64,000 bases of DNA. It comes from Lysobacteraceae bacterium SCN 69-320 (GTDB lineage Bacteria > Pseudomonadota > Gammaproteobacteria > Xanthomonadales > Rhodanobacteraceae). Of this stretch, positions 25,933 through 34,757 are shown in pieces. Position numbers and translations under genes: made by a program. Positions within the stretch are counted from its first letter, which is position 1. Every line of letters begins with the position of its first letter. The DNA is taken from assembly GCA_001725155.1 (NCBI GenBank), contig MEFP01000022.1, positions 1 to 64,000 of the forward strand, read 5' to 3'. The notes under the pieces are model-generated. The model did not search any database. It saw nothing but the letters and a program-made list of their open reading frames with translations, and was not told the origin of the DNA.

Positions 25933-27594
25933 TCAGCTGCGCCGGCTCGCGGTCCAGAAACAGACGGTGCCGGCGATCGCCATGAGCCACGACGTCCACG
26001 GCACGCCGAGCAGGCGCGCGGCATTGCCGTCGAGCGCATAGAGCAGCACGGCCGACAGGATCAGCGTTGCGCCGAGGGCCAGCGGCACGATCTGCGCGCG
26101 GCTGGCCCTGGCGTCGGCGTGCAGGTTGCGCAGGTCTTCGGAATGCACGCGCATCTCGATGCCGCCGCTGGTGGCCTTCTGCAGATAGTCGTGCAGCAGC
26201 TGGGGCATGTCGGGCGCGGCGGCCAGCCACTCGGGTACGCGCCGCTTCAGCGCTTTCCAGATCGCAGCCGGGCCGTGGCGATCGCGCCAGAGCCGCTCGA
26301 GCACGGGCTTGGCCACGGCCCAGATGTCGATCTTGGGATCGAGCTGGCGGCCTATGCCCTCGATGTTGAGCAGGGTCTTCTGCAGCAGGATCAGCTGCGG
26401 CTGTATCGTCAGCTCGTAGCGGCGCGCGGTCTGGAAGATCTTGACCAGCACCTCGCCGAGCGAGATCTCGCTGAGCGGCCGCGTGAAATACGGTTCGCAG
26501 ACTGCGCGCGTGGCCGCCTCGAGTTCGTCGATGCGCGTGGTAGACGGCATCCAGCCTGCCTGCACGTGCAGCTGGGCGATGCGCCGGTAGTCCTGGTTGA
26601 ACAGCGCGATGAAATTTTCCGCGAGCCAGTACTGGTCGGCTTCGGGCAGCGAACCCATGATGCCGAAGTCGATCGCGATGAAGCGCGGCTCGGTCGGGCG
26701 CGACGGATCGACCCAGATGTTGCCGGCATGGGCGTCGGCGTGAAAGAAGTTGTCGCGGAACACCTGGGTGTAGAACAGCTGCACGCCTTTCTGCGCGACC
26801 TTGACCCGGTCGATGCCGGCCGCATCGAGCGCGGCGATGTCGTCGGCCGGAATGCCGCGCACGCGTTCGAGGGTCAGCACCGTTTCGCGCGAATGGCTCC
26901 AGTACACCTCGGGCACGTAGAGATCGGGCGAGTCGCGGAAATTGCGCCGCAGCAGACAGGCGTTGGCGCCCTCGCGTTGCAGGTCGAGTTCGTTGACCAG
27001 CGTGGTCTCGATCTCGGCGACGACTTCGCGCGGGCGGATCTTGTCGGCGTTCGGATGGAAGCGTTCGGCCAGGCGGGCGAAGTCGTGCAGCAGCGCGATG
27101 TCGGCGGCAATGCGCTTGCCGATGCCGGGGCGCAATACCTTGATCACGACTTCGCGGCCGTCCTTGAGCTGCGCCGCGTGCACCTGGGCGATCGAGGCCG
27201 ATGCCAGCGGCGTCTCGTCGAACGCCGCATACAGCTCCATGATCGGTGCGCCCAGCGCCTGTTCGATCTGCTTGCGCGCGAGGTCGCCGGGAAACGGCGG
27301 CACCTGGTCCTGCAGCAGGGTCAGCTCGTCGGCGATGTCCGGCGGCAGCAGGTCGCGCCGCGTCGACAGGATCTGGCCGAACTTGACGAAGATCGGCCCG
27401 AGCTCGGCCAGGGCCATGCGCAGACGCGCGCCGCGGCTCAGGCTGGCGATGTCGGCCGAGGGCCGGCCGAACATGCCGCGCACCCATTTGAGCGGCCGGA
27501 ACAGATGCACGGCTTCGACGAAGTCGTCGAGACGATAGCGCAGCAGTACGCGGGCGATGCCGATCAGGCGCGGCACGCTGGTCAGCGGCGTCAT
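25933..27594 (-). CDS. ubiB: ubiquinone biosynthesis regulatory protein kinase-like UbiB
   Basis: 553 residues, full-length UbiB/ABC1-type atypical kinase needed for coenzyme Q synthesis. The family's KxGQ motif is KFGQ at residues 71-74; the kinase core shows the Ala-rich loop [20 protein letters not shown] and the catalytic/metal segments [11 protein letters not shown] and AIDFGIMG. Two C-terminal transmembrane helices (about 500-520 and 525-547) anchor it in the inner membrane. Its ATG overlaps the ubiJ stop as ATGA, so the two are translationally coupled. ubiE is not in the window. Confidence 0.97.
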   Translation of the reverse strand: MTPLTSVPRLIGIARVLLRYRLDDFVEAVHLFRPLKWVRGMFGRPSADIASLSRGARLRMALAELGPIFVKFGQILSTRRDLLPPDIADELTLLQDQVPPFPGDLARKQIEQALGAPIMELYAAFDETPLASASIAQVHAAQLKDGREVVIKVLRPGIGKRIAADIALLHDFARLAERFHPNADKIRPREVVAEIETTLVNELDLQREGANACLLRRNFRDSPDLYVPEVYWSHSRETVLTLERVRGIPADDIAALDAAGIDRVKVAQKGVQLFYTQVFRDNFFHADAHAGNIWVDPSRPTEPRFIAIDFGIMGSLPEADQYWLAENFIALFNQDYRRIAQLHVQAGWMPSTTRIDELEAATRAVCEPYFTRPLSEISLGEVLVKIFQTARRYELTIQPQLILLQKTLLNIEGIGRQLDPKIDIWAVAKPVLERLWRDRHGPAAIWKALKRRVPEWLAAAPDMPQLLHDYLQKATSGGIEMRVHSEDLRNLHADARASRAQIVPLALGATLILSAVLLYALDGNAARLLGVPWTSWLMAIAGTVCFWTASRRS

Positions 27595-28229
27595 GCGCGC
27601 CGGCCTGACGCGGCCAGACGCGCGATGCGCGACTGCAGGCGTTCGCTGCGTTCGCGCAGCGCGTCGACGTCGTCGAGAAACTGGTCCATTTCGCCGCTCG
27701 CCACGAGCTCGCGGCTTTCCTCGCGCAGATAGTCGGCGCCGTCGCGCAGCAGGGCCTGGCTGCGCTCGCGCGCATAGGCGAGTGCGGCGGCGAAGCCCTG
27801 CGCGATCTTCACGCCGATCACGTCGCCGAACACGCGCGCGAAGGCTTCCTCGAAATCCGGCCGGTAGCGGCTGGCGATCTTCTCCAGCCGGCGCGCGAGT
27901 TCGGCATCGCCGGCGATCTCGATCTTGCCGGGCGCCAGCGTCGCATCGTCGCCGCGGCGCAGGGCCAGCGCGAGCAGGCTGCCCGGAGTGGCCGCGACAC
28001 GCAGCGCGCTGTCGCCGGCGGCGGCCGGGCCGACTTCGAGCCGGTCGCCGGCGACGGCCAGGCGCAGGGCCAGCGGCGTGTTGGTGAAATCAATGCGCAG
28101 CGCGCGGCCGTCGAGGCGGCGCAGCTGGGCGCGGGTGTCCGGGTCCAGTGTGAGCGCGCGGTTCAGCACGCCTTGCAGCAGGCGGCCGAGCAGGGACAGG
28201 ACGGGATTGGGCAGGCGTGGCGAGGTCAT
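27591..28229 (-). CDS. ubiJ: ubiquinone biosynthesis accessory factor UbiJ
   Basis: 212 residues with an SCP2 lipid-binding domain (about residues 10-115) and a C-terminal coiled coil ([23 protein letters not shown]), the layout of UbiJ, which organises the soluble Ubi complex and binds CoQ precursors. The gene overlaps ubiB by 4 bp. Start at ATG 28229. Identification rests on domain layout and the ubiB neighbour. Confidence 0.9.
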   Translation of the reverse strand: MTSPRLPNPVLSLLGRLLQGVLNRALTLDPDTRAQLRRLDGRALRIDFTNTPLALRLAVAGDRLEVGPAAAGDSALRVAATPGSLLALALRRGDDATLAPGKIEIAGDAELARRLEKIASRYRPDFEEAFARVFGDVIGVKIAQGFAAALAYARERSQALLRDGADYLREESRELVASGEMDQFLDDVDALRERSERLQSRIARLAASGRRA

Positions 28230-28268
28230 GAGACCGCCGATTCTACGTGAGCCGCCGCAGCGCCTGCG

Positions 28269-29222
28269 TCAGTCTGCCGCGACGGCCGCCTGCAGCCGCG
28301 CCACGTGGGTCGCCAGCGCCGCGCGCAGCGCATCGGGCTGGACGATGCGGAAATCGAACGGCAGCCGCGCAAGCTCGCCGGCGAACCAGTCCAGGCTGTC
28401 GGTGCGCGTGCGCAGCAGTACGCCGTCGGCGCGCGCCTCGAACACGCCGAAGTTGCCCAGCTGCTCGGCCTGCACGCCGGCCAGGTCGGTCTGCAGCAGT
28501 ACCTCGACGGCGATCGCACGCGGCAGGTTGGCGAGGCTCAGTTCCAGCTGCGCAGCCGCGTCGAAATTGGCCGGGCGGCCGAAGCTCTGGTCGATCGGCG
28601 TGACGCTGACGATGCGGTCGAGACGGAACGAGCGCAGGTCCCGGCGCAGGTGGCAGTGGCCCAGCGCATACCAGCGGCCGCCGCGCCAGGTCAGGCCGTA
28701 GGTGTCGAAGTCGCGCCGGCTGGTCGCGCCGTCGGCGGCGCGGTATTCCAGGCGTACGCGGCGCTGGCTCTGCGCCGCGGTGCTGAGCTGCAGCAGTGCG
28801 GCGGTGTCGGTCGCGGCCGGCGCCTGGCTCAGGTCCAGCGTGACGGTCTCGGCCACCGCGCGCACGCGCCGCTGCAGCACTGCCGGCATCACGCGTTCCA
28901 GCTTGGCCAGCGCGCTGGCCACGGCCGGCGCGGCGTCGGCCAGGCCGAGGCTGCGCGCGGCAAGCAGACCCAGCGACAGGGCCAGCGCCTCGTCGTCGCC
29001 GAACATCAGCGGCGGCAGCTTGAAGCCCGGAACCAGCGAATAGGCGCCGTAGCGGCCGCGCTCGGCGGTGATCGGTATGCCGATGTCCTCGAGCACGCGG
29101 ATATAGCGCCGCGTCGTGCGCACGTCGACCTGCAGGCGCCGGGCCAGCTCGCTGCCGCTGAGCCGGCCGTGGGCCTGCAGCAGTTCGAGGACGGTCAGCA
29201 CGCGGGACGCGGGATGGCTCAT
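28269..29222 (-). CDS. WYL-domain transcriptional regulator
   Basis: 317 residues. Residues 1-60 are a winged helix-turn-helix of the DeoR/HTH_11 type (LSGSELARRLQVDVRTTRRYIRVLEDIGIPI); residues 140-215 are a WYL domain with RRDFDTYGLTWRGGRWYALGHCH and the arginine-rich SFRLDRI; a C-terminal WCX extension follows. WYL proteins bind nucleic acid or nucleotide ligands and control varied operons, including defence systems. It is 39 bp upstream of ubiJ on the same strand, but a functional link is doubtful. Palindrome and repeats in its upstream region may be its operators. Confidence 0.9.
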   Translation of the reverse strand: MSHPASRVLTVLELLQAHGRLSGSELARRLQVDVRTTRRYIRVLEDIGIPITAERGRYGAYSLVPGFKLPPLMFGDDEALALSLGLLAARSLGLADAAPAVASALAKLERVMPAVLQRRVRAVAETVTLDLSQAPAATDTAALLQLSTAAQSQRRVRLEYRAADGATSRRDFDTYGLTWRGGRWYALGHCHLRRDLRSFRLDRIVSVTPIDQSFGRPANFDAAAQLELSLANLPRAIAVEVLLQTDLAGVQAEQLGNFGVFEARADGVLLRTRTDSLDWFAGELARLPFDFRIVQPDALRAALATHVARLQAAVAAD

Positions 29223-29273
29223 GCGACGACCAGGACTCCGGAATCCGGCGCGACCGGCAGGCCGCGCAACGAT

Positions 29274-29285
29274 CCTAAGCTTAGG
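29274..29285. promoter_or_regulatory. 12-bp perfect palindrome upstream of WYL regulator
   Basis: CCTAAGCTTAGG is a perfect palindrome 52 bp upstream of the regulator's start codon, in a local AT-rich patch. A candidate autoregulatory operator; no protein is known to bind it. Confidence 0.35.
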
Positions 29286-29287
29286 CC

Positions 29288-29383
29288 CAATCAGGGCCGG
29301 TTCCGCCCTCATTCGAGCGCTGACCGTCCGTTCGAAATGATCAGGTCGCTACGCTCAATCAGGGCAGGTTTCGCCCGTATTCG
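29288..29383 (+). repeat. 28-bp imperfect direct repeat
   Basis: The 28-nt block at 29288-29315 (starting CAATCAGGGC, ending ATTCG) recurs at 29356-29383 with 24 of 28 matches, 68 bp apart start to start. It lies between the divergent WYL and LysE genes and could be paired regulator sites or a decayed dispersed repeat. Confidence 0.5.
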
Positions 29384-29422
29384 CCGCGATCCTGCGCGCC
29401 AGACCGGGAGCGGGGATGCACG

Positions 29423-29626
29423 ATGGCCATACGCGCAGTGGCAGGAATGTTGTGGGTGGCCGGGACGGCGGCGGTTCTCGCTGCCCCGGCGTGGGCGCCG
29501 GCCGAGGAGGCGTCGCCGATGGCGCCGGTAGCCGGCGCAGGCATTGCGGCACTGCCGTTGCGGGTCGTCATGGTCGCCGGTGCTGCGGGGCCGCGGCCGG
29601 CCGCGGGGTTCCCATGCAGTCGCTGA
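29423..29626 (+). CDS. possible small exported peptide (doubtful)
   Basis: 67 residues beginning MAIRAVAGMLWVAGTAAVL and reading like a signal peptide ending PAWA, then a low-complexity Ala/Pro-rich tail. A GAGCGGGG sequence precedes the ATG. It overlaps the LysE start by 13 bp in another frame. Composition may only reflect GC-rich non-coding DNA, so confidence is low. Confidence 0.25.
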   Translation: MAIRAVAGMLWVAGTAAVLAAPAWAPAEEASPMAPVAGAGIAALPLRVVMVAGAAGPRPAAGFPCSR

Positions 29627-30249
29627 CCCAGCTCTGGCTGTTCTTCCTCGTCGTGCTGGCCGTGGTGCTGCTGCCAGGCATGGACATGGCCTATGTCGCC
29701 GGCAGTTCCCTGGTCGGCGGCCGGCGCCAGGGGCTGCTCGCGCTGACCGGCATCGTCGCCGGCGGCATCTGCCATGTCGTCGCCGCGGCGCTGGGCATCG
29801 GCCTGCTGCTCAAACTCGTGCCGGGCCTGTTCAACGCGGTGCTGCTGGCCGGCGCGGCGTATCTGGCCTGGATCGCCGCGTCGCTGCTGCGCAGCCGCAG
29901 TGCCGCGGCACTGCAGGCCGATGCGCCGCGGCTGACTCCGCGCGCGGCCGTGCTGCGCGGCGCATTGACCTCGCTACTGAATCCCAAGGCCTATCTGTTC
30001 ATGCTCGCGGTGTTTCCGCAGTTCATCGACCCGCAGCGCGGGCCGGTCTGGCTGCAGGCGCTGGTGCTGTGGCTGATCATCGCGGCGACCCAGGCCCTGG
30101 TCTACGGGCCGCTGGCATTGGCCGCGGCCGGTGCGCGGCAGTGGCTGGCGCAGCGGCCGTCGGCCGGGCAGATCCTGAATCGCGCGGTCGGTGCCGTGCT
30201 GCTGCTGACGGCGCTGTGGACCGCGGCGGCCGGCTGGCGCGCGGGCTGA
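29614..30249 (+). CDS. LysE/RhtB family amino-acid exporter
   Basis: 211 residues with six hydrophobic segments, a LysE-superfamily exporter. The family's N-terminal LLPGMDMAYVAG (usually PGP) and the conserved GALTSLLNPKAYLFMLAVFPQFI after helix 3 are clear. Such proteins export lysine, homoserine, threonine or related compounds across the inner membrane; the substrate here cannot be told. Start at ATG 29614; no strong ribosome-binding site. The divergent WYL regulator is a possible controller. Confidence 0.88.
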   Translation: MQSLTQLWLFFLVVLAVVLLPGMDMAYVAGSSLVGGRRQGLLALTGIVAGGICHVVAAALGIGLLLKLVPGLFNAVLLAGAAYLAWIAASLLRSRSAAALQADAPRLTPRAAVLRGALTSLLNPKAYLFMLAVFPQFIDPQRGPVWLQALVLWLIIAATQALVYGPLALAAAGARQWLAQRPSAGQILNRAVGAVLLLTALWTAAAGWRAG

Positions 30250-30283
30250 GCGTGCCGCGCCGGTCGCGGCAGCGCCGCGAGGT

Positions 30284-31294
30284 TCAGCCCTTGCGCTGCT
30301 GCATGCGCTGGCGCGCCAGGAACTCGCCGACGCGGGCCAGGCCCTCGTTCGTGCTGACGCGCGGCGCGTAGCCGAGATCGCGGCGCGCTGCGGCGATATT
30401 GAACCAGTGCGCCGTCGACAGCTGTTCGACGATGAAGCGGGTCAGGGGCGGCTCGGACTTGAGCCGCAGCAGTTTCCAGACGCGCTCGAGGTTGGCGCCG
30501 ACGAAGCGCGCGAAGTCCACCGAGATGCGGCGTTCTTCGGGCGGCAGGCCGGCGGCCTTGAGCAGCGCGTTGATCATCGCGTCCTGGTTGACCGGTTCGC
30601 CCTGCGTGATGAAGTAGGCCTTGCCGGCGACCGGCGAGCCTGGCTGCAGCCGGTCCAGGGCGAGCACGTGCGCCTCGGCGGCGTTGTCCACATAGACCGT
30701 GTCGATCTTCTTCGGCACGTCGCCGATATGGCGCAGGCGGCCCCTGGTCGAGCGGTCGATGATGCGCGGCAGCAGGTGCGGATCGCCGGGTCCCCAGATC
30801 AGGTGCGGACGCAGCGCGACCGTCGCCAGCTGCGGCGAGTTCGCCGCGAGCACGCGCTGCTCCGCGCGTGCCTTGGTCTGCGGATAGGCAGCGAGGAAAT
30901 GCGTCGCGTATGGCGCCGATTCGTTGACCCCGTTCAGGTCCTTGCCGTCGTGAACGACACTCGGGCTGGAGGTGTAGACCAGGCGCGTTATGCGGTGGAT
31001 CTCGCAGGCGGCCAGCACGTTGTCGGTGCCGCGCACGTTGATCTCGTAGTACTCGCTGAGCGGCCCCCAGGCGCCGGCCTTGGCCGCCGTGTGCACGATC
31101 GCGTCGCAGCCTTCGGCCGCGGCCGCGACGAGGTCGAGGTTGCGCAGGTCGCCGAGCTGCTGCTCGACACCCAGCGCAGTGAGTTCGGGGTAGTCATGGC
31201 GGTTGAACGCGCGCACTGCATGGCCGCGCGCGACGAGCTGCTTGCAGACGGCCTTGCCGAGAAAGCCGCCGCCGCCGGTTACGAGTACTTTCAT
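30284..31294 (-). CDS. NAD(P)-dependent 3-beta-HSD/OleD-like reductase
   Basis: 336 residues, extended short-chain dehydrogenase. The Rossmann motif is VTGGGGFLG at residues 5-13 and the active-site pair is in YPQTKARAE (Tyr/Lys). The HDYPELTALGVEQQLGDLRN and LIWGPGDPHLLPRI segments resemble OleD (2-alkyl-3-oxoalkanoate reductase of olefin biosynthesis) and related sterol-dehydrogenase-like proteins of Xanthomonadales. No oleA, oleB or oleC is next to it here; speA lies upstream. So the family is sure and the OleD role is a suggestion. Confidence 0.8.
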   Translation of the reverse strand: MKVLVTGGGGFLGKAVCKQLVARGHAVRAFNRHDYPELTALGVEQQLGDLRNLDLVAAAAEGCDAIVHTAAKAGAWGPLSEYYEINVRGTDNVLAACEIHRITRLVYTSSPSVVHDGKDLNGVNESAPYATHFLAAYPQTKARAEQRVLAANSPQLATVALRPHLIWGPGDPHLLPRIIDRSTRGRLRHIGDVPKKIDTVYVDNAAEAHVLALDRLQPGSPVAGKAYFITQGEPVNQDAMINALLKAAGLPPEERRISVDFARFVGANLERVWKLLRLKSEPPLTRFIVEQLSTAHWFNIAAARRDLGYAPRVSTNEGLARVGEFLARQRMQQRKG

Positions 31295-31393
31295 GACGCC
31301 TTCCCGTGTCGATGGAGTCCGCCGGTTCGCCCGTGCCGGCCGATCCGCGCCGGCAATGGGGCGCGGCGGATCGGGCCGCCGCGCCGCTGAGCC

Positions 31394-33283
31394 TCAGGGC
31401 GACTCGGCCAGATAGGTATACCCGGTCAGGCCGGTCTCCAGCACGGCCTCGAACTGCTGCGCGGCCTCTTCGCCGAGACCGGCCGCAGCGATCTTGTCGC
31501 GATAGGCCTGGCTCAGGGCGGCGAGGTCGTAGCCGACGTAGTCGAGCATGATGTCGCAGGAGTCGCCGCGCTTGAACTGCGACAGCTGCGGCTGGCCGGC
31601 ATCGTCGATGTGCACGCTGACCGCATCGGTGTCGCCGAACAGGTTGTGGATGTCGCCGAGCGTCTCCTGATACGCGCCGACCATGAAGATGCCGAGGCGA
31701 TAGGACTCGCCCGGACGCAGCTCGTGCAGCGGCAGGCTCACGTCGAGACCGTCCTCTTCGACGTACTGGTCGATGCGGCCGTCCGAATCGCAGGTCAGGT
31801 CGCCGATGACGCCGCGCCGCGTGGGTTCCTCGTCCAGCCGCGTCAGCGGCACGATCGGAAATACCTGGTCGATGGCCCAGACGTCGGGAATCGACTCGAA
31901 CACCGAGAAGTTGACGAAGTACTTGTCGACCAGGCGCAGGTCGAGTTCGTCGATGGCCTGGCGATGCGCGCGTTCCTCGGGCTTGAGGCGGCGGCGCACG
32001 ATCGTGACGATGGCGTAGAACAGGTCGTCCAGGCGCGCGCGGTCGGCCAGCGACAGCTGTCCGAGCGCGTACAGGGTCTGGCCTTCGGCGACGTGGTGCA
32101 GCGCTTCCTGGTACAGCTCCAGCAGCGGACGCTCGTCGAGCTCGGCATGGATCTCGCGCAGATGGCGCAGCACCGCCGGCTCGTTCGCGCGCTCGGGCGG
32201 AATCGCGCCGGTCGGCGCCTGTTCCACTTCGCTGACGTTGACGATGAGTACGGCGTGGTGCGCGGTCATCGCGCGGCCGGCTTCGGTGATCACGCGCGGC
32301 GCCTTCAGGCCGTGCTCGGCGCAGGCTTCGGCCAGTGGCTGCACGATGGTCGCGGCGTATTGCTCCAGGCCGTAGTTGATCGAGCAGAACGAGCGCGAGC
32401 GCGAGCCTTCGTAGTCCACGCCGAGACCGCCGCCGACGTCCATCGTCGCGATCGGCAGGCCCATCTTGGAAAGCTCGACGAAATAGCGCACCGCCTCGCG
32501 CATGCCGGCGGCGATGTCGCGCACGTTGCTGAGCTGCGAACCCATGTGGAAGTGCAGCAGCTTCAGCGTGTGATCGAGCTTGTGCCGGCGCAGCTCGTCG
32601 ACGAGGTCGAGCACCTGGCGCGGAGTCAGGCCGAACTTGGCCTTGTCGCCGCCGGTGTTCTGCCATTTGCCGGCGCCGAGCGTGGCCAGACGCATGCGTA
32701 CGCCGAGCAGCGGCTCCACGCCGAGCACGCGCGATTCCTCGATGACGTGAGCCAGTTCCGACGGCTTCTCGATGACGATGTAGATCTCCAGCCCGAGGCG
32801 CCGGCCGATCAGCGCGAGGCGGATGTACTCGCGATCCTTGTAGCCGTTGCAGATCACGGTGCTGCCGGGCCTGGCCAATGCGAGCACCGCCATGAGCTCG
32901 GGCTTGGAGCCGGCTTCCAGGCCGAAGCCGCGGTCGCCCTGGGCGGCGAGTTCGCCGGCCACGCCGCGCTGCTGGTTGGTCTTGATCGGGAATACCGCAG
33001 TGTAGCCGCCGGCATAGTCCCAGTCGGCCATGACCGTGGCGAAGGCCGCCTGCAGTCGCGCGCGGCGGTGGTGCAGGATGTCCGAGAAGCGCACGAGCAG
33101 CGGCAGCCGCGAACCCTGCGCCTGTGCCCGGGCGACGATTTCGTCCAGCGCCAGAGCCGGGCCGTCCGGCCCGCGCGGCTGCACGACCATGCGGCCCTGC
33201 GCATCGACATCGAAATAGCTTTCGCCCCAGTAGGGCACGGCGTAGCGCTGGCGCGCCTGTTCCACGTTCCACGCATTCGTCAT
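31394..33283 (-). CDS. speA: biosynthetic arginine decarboxylase
   Basis: 629 residues, a full-length fold-III PLP arginine decarboxylase making agmatine for polyamine synthesis. The PLP lysine is in FPIKTNQQ (about residue 99), the phosphate-binding glycines in DVGGGLGVDYEG, and the active-site cysteine in LTCDSDG (about residue 500). Start at ATG 33283. It is divergent from speE over 232 bp holding promoter-like elements for both genes, so agmatine/putrescine and spermidine synthesis are controlled together. Confidence 0.97.
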   Translation of the reverse strand: MTNAWNVEQARQRYAVPYWGESYFDVDAQGRMVVQPRGPDGPALALDEIVARAQAQGSRLPLLVRFSDILHHRRARLQAAFATVMADWDYAGGYTAVFPIKTNQQRGVAGELAAQGDRGFGLEAGSKPELMAVLALARPGSTVICNGYKDREYIRLALIGRRLGLEIYIVIEKPSELAHVIEESRVLGVEPLLGVRMRLATLGAGKWQNTGGDKAKFGLTPRQVLDLVDELRRHKLDHTLKLLHFHMGSQLSNVRDIAAGMREAVRYFVELSKMGLPIATMDVGGGLGVDYEGSRSRSFCSINYGLEQYAATIVQPLAEACAEHGLKAPRVITEAGRAMTAHHAVLIVNVSEVEQAPTGAIPPERANEPAVLRHLREIHAELDERPLLELYQEALHHVAEGQTLYALGQLSLADRARLDDLFYAIVTIVRRRLKPEERAHRQAIDELDLRLVDKYFVNFSVFESIPDVWAIDQVFPIVPLTRLDEEPTRRGVIGDLTCDSDGRIDQYVEEDGLDVSLPLHELRPGESYRLGIFMVGAYQETLGDIHNLFGDTDAVSVHIDDAGQPQLSQFKRGDSCDIMLDYVGYDLAALSQAYRDKIAAAGLGEEAAQQFEAVLETGLTGYTYLAESP

Positions 33284-33406
33284 TGAAGCGTTTCCTCAAC
33301 TGTACGAGTGTGCGTCGCAGCGGCGGGGCCTGGACGAAAAACAGTGGCGAAAGCCACCTTCCCGACGGCCGGAAGCCTCGCACGCCGCGGGGCCGTAGGG
33401 CCGGAC

Positions 33407-33434
33407 ATTGTACCGACCCGAGGTCTAAGGTCGA
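33407..33434 (-). promoter_or_regulatory. candidate sigma70 promoter for speA
   Basis: On the minus strand TCGACC and TACAAT are separated by 16 bp, giving a weak -35 and a good -10, about 124 bp upstream of the speA start. Confidence 0.4.
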
Positions 33435-33473
33435 TGACGGCGGCGGACGCGACCAAAGCCAGCGGGGAACCGG

Positions 33474-33479
33474 TACAAT
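33474..33479 (+). promoter_or_regulatory. candidate -10 box for speE
   Basis: TACAAT lies 36 bp upstream of the speE ATG; no good -35 hexamer is visible. The GGTACAAT context is shared with the speA promoter candidate on the other strand. Confidence 0.35.
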
Positions 33480-33515
33480 CGCGCGCCCCGTCCGACCCTC
33501 CCCGAGCACAGCGCC

Positions 33516-34367
33516 ATGTCCGAGACCTCCTGGTTCACCGAGCAGCACGAGCACTCCGGCTCGTCCATCGGTTTCCGCGTGAAAGAAAAGCTGCACGCGG
33601 AGAAGACGCCGTTCCAGACCATCGAGATCTACGACACGACGGACTGGGGCAAGCTCATGGTCATCGACGGCTGCATGATGGTCTCCACGCGCGACAATTT
33701 TCTCTATCACGAGATGATGTCGCACCCGGCGCTGTTCACCCATGCGCGGGCCAAGCGCGTCGTCATCATCGGCGGCGGCGACTGCGGCACCTTGCGCGAA
33801 GTGCTGCGCCACGACGAGGTCGAGAAGGCGATCCAGGTCGAGATCGACGAGCGCGTGACGCGCCTGGCCGAGAAGTATTTCCCCGAGCTCTGCGAAGCCA
33901 ACAGCGATCCGCGCGCCGAGCTGCTGTTCATCGACGGCATCAAGTACATGGCCGACTGCGAGCCCGAGTCGCTGGACCTGATCATCGTCGACTCCACCGA
34001 TCCGGTCGGTCCGGCCGAAGGCCTGTTCAACGCCGCGTTCTATTCGAGCTGCTACAAGGCGCTGCGCCACGGCGGCATCCTCGTGCAGCAGTCCGAATCG
34101 CCGCTGGTGCATCTGGACCTGATCAAGTCCATGCGCCTGGCCATGAAGAGCGCCGGCTTCCAGGCCGCCAAGACCCTGAGCTTCCCGCAGCCCTGCTATC
34201 CGACCGGCTGGTGGAGCTGCACGATGGTGCGCAAGGGCGCCGACCTCGCCGGCTTCCGCGAACGCGGCGCGGCGAGCAAGCAATTCCCGACGCGCTACTA
34301 CAACGTCGACATGCACCGTGCAGCGCTGGCGCTGCCCGAGTTCGTGCGCGAAGCGCTCGGCGAATAA
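33516..34367 (+). CDS. speE: spermidine synthase
   Basis: 283 residues, a polyamine aminopropyltransferase transferring aminopropyl from decarboxylated S-adenosylmethionine to putrescine in the cytoplasm. The cofactor site is IIGGGDCGTLREVLRH (about residues 84-99), the catalytic Asp lies in VDSTDPVGPAEGLF (about residues 156-169), and QIDERV-like VEIDERVTRLAEKYFPELC binds the ribose. Length and domains are normal. Start at ATG 33516. It ends at a terminator-like hairpin. Confidence 0.97.
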   Translation: MSETSWFTEQHEHSGSSIGFRVKEKLHAEKTPFQTIEIYDTTDWGKLMVIDGCMMVSTRDNFLYHEMMSHPALFTHARAKRVVIIGGGDCGTLREVLRHDEVEKAIQVEIDERVTRLAEKYFPELCEANSDPRAELLFIDGIKYMADCEPESLDLIIVDSTDPVGPAEGLFNAAFYSSCYKALRHGGILVQQSESPLVHLDLIKSMRLAMKSAGFQAAKTLSFPQPCYPTGWWSCTMVRKGADLAGFRERGAASKQFPTRYYNVDMHRAALALPEFVREALGE

Positions 34368-34757
34368 GCATCGGAAAACGATTCGGACGAGTGTCGTCGA
34401 CATCGTCGGACGACGCTCGTTCCGGTGCGGTTTCGGCATGACGTTTACTCCGGTGCCCGCGACGCTCGCTCCGGTACTCCGGCAATGCGATCCCGTGAGG
34501 TTCACCCGCGCACTGCGTCTGCCGTACTGCGTGTTCCCAGGTTTGCGTCGACCGTCGGCAACGCGAGCATCCGGCCGCTGCGGATTCGTGGAGCTGCGAA
34601 GCGGAAAACCGAAGTCCGGCCAGTCCGCCAATCCACCCGTCGCGTCCGGTTGACGGTCGCCGGCACATTCCCTCTTTGGTCGTAGGCGTCGGGAAACCGG
34701 TCCGCGCGGCGCTAAGCTGCGCCGCCGGATTCCGCCCCGCCGTCGCTGCTCCGCGCC
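34368..34757. other. 390-bp intergenic region after speE
   Basis: Begins with the speE hairpin at 34384-34424. The rest shows no convincing gene; several open frames run through it but none has codon bias, a ribosome-binding site or a recognisable product. The AEC transporter promoter should lie at its right end. Confidence 0.5.
34384..34424 (+). terminator. terminator-like hairpin after speE
   Basis: CGGACGAGTGTCGTC (34384-34398) pairs with GACGACGCTCGTTCCG (34409-34424), allowing G-T pairs and one bulge, with a 10-nt loop, 17 bp after the stop codon. No T-tract. Confidence 0.5.

Larger units (their letters stand above)
29223..29613. other. 391-bp intergenic region with operator-like elements
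   Basis: Separates the WYL regulator from the LysE transporter, which are divergent. Holds a 12-bp palindrome, a 28-bp imperfect direct repeat and a short open frame with a signal-peptide-like start, each listed separately. Confidence 0.6.

Noticed and set aside
31194-34631. 1145-codon minus-strand open frame over speA and speE
   Set aside because: Shadow frame; it crosses two well-identified genes in both orientations and its translation is Arg/Ala-rich without domains.
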